64,000 nucleotides of DNA, taken from contig CM060190.1 of the NCBI GenBank assembly GCA_030549335.1, forward strand, positions 72,988,118-73,052,117. The letters run 5' to 3'. Under the pieces are notes generated by a model. The model had not been told where the DNA came from. It made no database searches and worked only from the letters and a program-made list of their open reading frames with translations. The position numbers were made by a program, and so were the translations under genes. Each line of letters begins with the position of its first letter. Position 1 is the stretch's first letter. Source of the stretch: Pontederia crassipes (lineage: Eukaryota > Streptophyta > Magnoliopsida > Commelinales > Pontederiaceae). Of the stretch, positions 61,190-64,000 are shown one piece after another.

Positions 61190-61980
61190 TTTCACAGAGA
61201 TTGATACTTGTGTGGATCAGCTTTGAATCCACACATATTGTTAAGTTATAAATTTGTGATAATTTTAAATTCATTATAAATGTATCCTAAAATATTTATT
61301 TAACATTATTATAAAATCAAAGACAGATTTTGAACTCACATATTCTTTAAATTCATGTATGTATCAATAATTTTAATAAGAAATTAGCAATTGTAAAATT
61401 AGATTATTAGACGTGTACATTTACTTTTTCTTTTAATTAATCATTTCGAAGGCATTTATAAGAAACTTTTTTATAAAAAAATTGTATAAAAAAATTATTG
61501 GACGAAGAATATTTTTCGGAGAATAAAAAATTTTATTCAAGAGAATATAATATTCTTCTTATATTTTTATTCTGTCTTTTATTTGATTCGATCGAAATAA
61601 ATTTTAAATATATTTATTTTATAATAAAAATATTTTATTATAAATACTTTACATTTAATAATTATTATTATAAAAATAATAATATAATTGTATTTGGTTA
61701 AATTGTAAAAATAAAAGAAATTGTGAAAAGATGAAATCTATGGATAAACAACTATTCTATTGTTTTGATGGAATAAAAAAATTGATGTATAGTAAAATAA
61801 AATGATGGTATCATAATTTTTTAGATAATTTCATTAAAATCGAGTGTTGACCGATTTATTTTTGTTTTATTACATGTTTGACAATATTCACTTTATTCTC
61901 TGACCAAACGTCGTCTTACTCTTGTTTTAGCATAACATATAATAAAGATAAATATAATGAAATAAATAGATCGGCTGAAC
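59585..61980. other. AT-rich intergenic DNA with microsatellites
   Basis: No gene was recognised. It holds (AT)n runs at 59778-59811, 60290-60315 and 61146-61184, a C/T run near 60575, and a 16-bp palindrome GTGCGATCGATCGCAC at 60510-60525. Confidence 0.5.
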
Positions 61981-61982
61981 AC

Positions 61983-61988
61983 CACGTG
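61983..61988 (+). promoter_or_regulatory. G-box / ABRE-like element upstream of PGK
   Basis: CCACGTGTC contains the palindromic G-box CACGTG and the ABRE core ACGTGTC, about 315 bp upstream of the PGK ATG. bZIP and bHLH factors bind such sites in light, sugar and ABA responses; activity here is inferred only from sequence and position. Confidence 0.4.
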
Positions 61989-62300
61989 TCGCCTTCCCAA
62001 AACAACAGACGAAGGGGAATCCCCAGATGTCCTGCTTCGGAACGTTCTAGAAACAGTTGATCACCGCCGTTGGATCCACCGGCGCTCCCTCCAATCCGAA
62101 TCCGTACCCGGCCCACCGTAATAAAACCGGAAACCGCCCGGCGCAAGTTAGCGCGCTGCGTGTCCCCGTTTCGACACCCCCCTCTTATAGACAGCTCTCT
62201 TCCTTCTATCTGATAAAAACAAGTAATCTAGAGCTCAGTATCCTCTCTTTTCTCCGCATCCGATCGCGTCCTGCTCGATCTATTGCCGCTGCGAGAGGAA

Positions 62301-64000
62301 ATGGCGACGAAGAAGAGCGTTGGAGCTCTGAAGGGCGCCGATCTCAAGGGGAAGAAGGTGTTCGTGAGGGTCGATCTGAACGTGCCGCTGGATGAGAACC
62401 AGAGGATCACGGACGACACCCGCATCCGCGCCGCCGTCCCGACCATCAAGTACCTTATGGAGCACGGTGCCAGGATCATCCTCTGCAGCCATCTGGTGAG
62501 GCCCTCGTTTCGGAACCCCTTCTCGCTTTCCGGACGACGTGCTTTTATGTTTCCGTTGGTGATTCTTACGGGTTTTGTGGTTGCTTTGTTCTTTGCTTCG
62601 ATTTGACGTTTGATTATCGTTACGGGTTTATCTGAAGTGTCTTTTCAGCGTTGCTGATGTTTGTTGAATTTCTATCCTTTTTTATCGGAATCATTGAAGG
62701 AATTCTTATAGTACAACTGATCTAAGGTTTTTTACTGTAATGTTCCACTGTTATATGTATTTATTTAATTTCCTTATTTGACTTTCCCGTTATTCTTCAG
62801 GCTTTTGTTCAGATTGCTTATAGCTGTTAGAAGTCTGAAAGCAGTTAGCTTCGAAGATTAGGATAATGTTTATGCATGTGACGGATCACTAGATCTTTAG
62901 CTCGCCCCGATTCGTGTTAATATAAAGAGGGTTAAGGAATACCAAATTTTGACATTGTAAGATGTGATACGAAGCGGTTTCATAAGTTCAATATGATGAA
63001 TGATTTTAGAGGTGGAGCGATGAGTCATTGGATCGTGATGGGACTTATACTATTTAATTATTGTTTGATACCTCGTAGAATTGACGAGCAACATTGTATA
63101 TATTTAGAAAGGACATATATGAATTATCTCCACGGGACAGTCCGTTTAAAATATATGCATGAAAATTTTCTAGTACTGGTTCGGGTAGTTGACTAATAAT
63201 TTACTCTATTTTGGGGTATTCTCCCATCTTTGTTGTTCACACCGGTGTCCACGTTTGGTATGGGTTTTCCTACAACCAATATCCATGGTCTGTTTATCTG
63301 CACTTAGAGTAGTGACTCATCTTTCAGTGCATGTTTCATGATTTCTGCTGTTCACAGCTATTTATCTTGTAATAAGTGTTTTACATTCTAATAATATCGC
63401 CTCTTTTTAAGTTCTAAGACAAAGCTAAGGCAAGTTGAATTTAACTTTATGTACTATGTATCTACTGAGAAACTCCGCCTATGTTTTATAGCCGGTCCCA
63501 AGCTCGGATAAAGGAGGAGGGTTGTGTTAGGCCCCGACAGCCAGTGTAAAACCCTGTCGAATCTCATGAACATGGATCAACGAATCGTATGATCCATGTA
63601 GCCGACCCCACCTAGTGGGATAAGGCTTTGTTGTTGTTGTTGTTGTACTATGTATCTACTCTAAGGTCAGCTTGGTAATAATTGCTATGGAAATCAAGAG
63701 AACTGAATATTCTTGCTTCATCTAATAAACAAACTGAGTTTGGAAGAATTCCATATACTGACTTCACCTATTAGCCTCCTTTCACTTAGATGCCTCCATT
63801 GGAAGCATTTCGGTGTTTCCTGTGAAGAACACCCTGTGAATTTCTTCACGTTTCTTGGGATTTGAACTGCTGCATGTACAAGAATTAAATATGCGGGTCT
63901 ATTACATACATATGGTTATTCTCTGATGCATTTTCATTTTAATAGGTTAGAGCTAATGGCCTTCTATTTTTCAGGGTCGTCCCAAAGGTGTCACACCTAA
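62301..64000 (+). CDS. PGK: Phosphoglycerate kinase, cytosolic type (5' part)
   Basis: Exon 1 (62301-62495, 65 codons) and the start of exon 2 (63975 onward, GRPKGVTP) join in phase 0 across a GT-AG intron. PGK catalyses 1,3-bisphosphoglycerate + ADP to 3-phosphoglycerate + ATP. The start [20 protein letters not shown] is immediately followed by the enzyme fold ([41 protein letters not shown]) with no transit peptide, so this is the glycolytic cytosolic isoform, not the plastid one. Phosphoglycerate-binding residues D25, N27, R41, H64 and the GRP loop are present. The ATG follows a GC-rich leader. The rest lies beyond the right edge. Intron 1 (62496-63974) carries an RTE mini-element. The exon is GC-rich relative to its surroundings. 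Confidence 0.95.
63468..63644 (+). mobile_element. RTE mini-element (head plus tail), copy C
   Basis: A 177-bp insertion in PGK intron 1 is flanked by GTACTATGTATCTACT (63452-63467, 63645-63660). The LINE head runs to CAACGAATC and joins the tail at GTATGATCCATG, the shortest of the three joints; a (TTG)n tail follows. The stem arms CATGGATCA and TGATCCATG are only about ten bases apart here. Confidence 0.93.

Overview
The window is nuclear DNA of a flowering plant. It has intron-rich genes whose GC-rich first exons sit in very AT-rich surroundings, plus plant transposon families (FAR1-type MULE, copia and Ty3/gypsy LTR fossils, RTE LINE, hAT and Tourist-like MITEs). The GC-rich 5' exons (VIR3-like protein, phosphoglycerate kinase) hint at a monocot, but I cannot name the species.

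Host genes from left to right are as follows. (1) The 5' coding exon of a DCD-domain gene (minus, runs off the left edge). (2) A complete 13-exon DEAD-box RNA helicase of the DDX47/Rrp3/RH10 type (minus, 4473-10492, 442 aa). (3) A complete 5-exon, 1232-aa tail-anchored coiled-coil protein of the PICC/PICL type (minus, 19205-24678). (4) Mitochondrial glycine-cleavage H protein (plus, 35524-46154, 156 aa), whose first intron is swollen to 9 kb by a copia fossil that itself carries an RTE LINE. (5) SCI1-like small basic nuclear protein (minus, 47981-50207, 159 aa). (6) VIR3-like chloroplast HEAGH metalloprotease-like protein (minus, 53799-57645, 406 aa, with a GC-AG intron). (7) The first exon and start of the second exon of a cytosolic-type phosphoglycerate kinase (plus, 62301 to the right edge). 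I assembled exons by hand; every junction keeps frame and has GT-AG ends except the one GC-AG intron. The seven genes are unrelated housekeeping or regulatory genes and do not form a cluster.

Mobile DNA fills the spaces. A small MULE with a perfect 9-bp target duplication lies just upstream of the helicase. A decayed Ty3/gypsy element with a nested MITE splits an AT-rich array of about 310-bp repeats (12.9-18.1 kb). A 6-kb MULE with roughly 770-bp CpG-rich inverted repeats (28.9-34.9 kb) carries a decayed FAR1-type transposase and a convergent small GRF zinc-finger gene. The 3.2-kb RTE LINE is accompanied by five short relatives in introns of three host genes. Three of them join the LINE's first ~120 bp to its last 60-95 bp, and one carries the head inverted.

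The most unusual points are: the RTE mini-elements, whose junctions all fall in the loop of a CATGGATCA/TGATCCATG stem that in the full LINE pairs the start-codon region with the region just before the stop; the two MULEs that share a double-hairpin end design; and an exact 161-residue (23-heptad) internal duplication in the coiled-coil gene.
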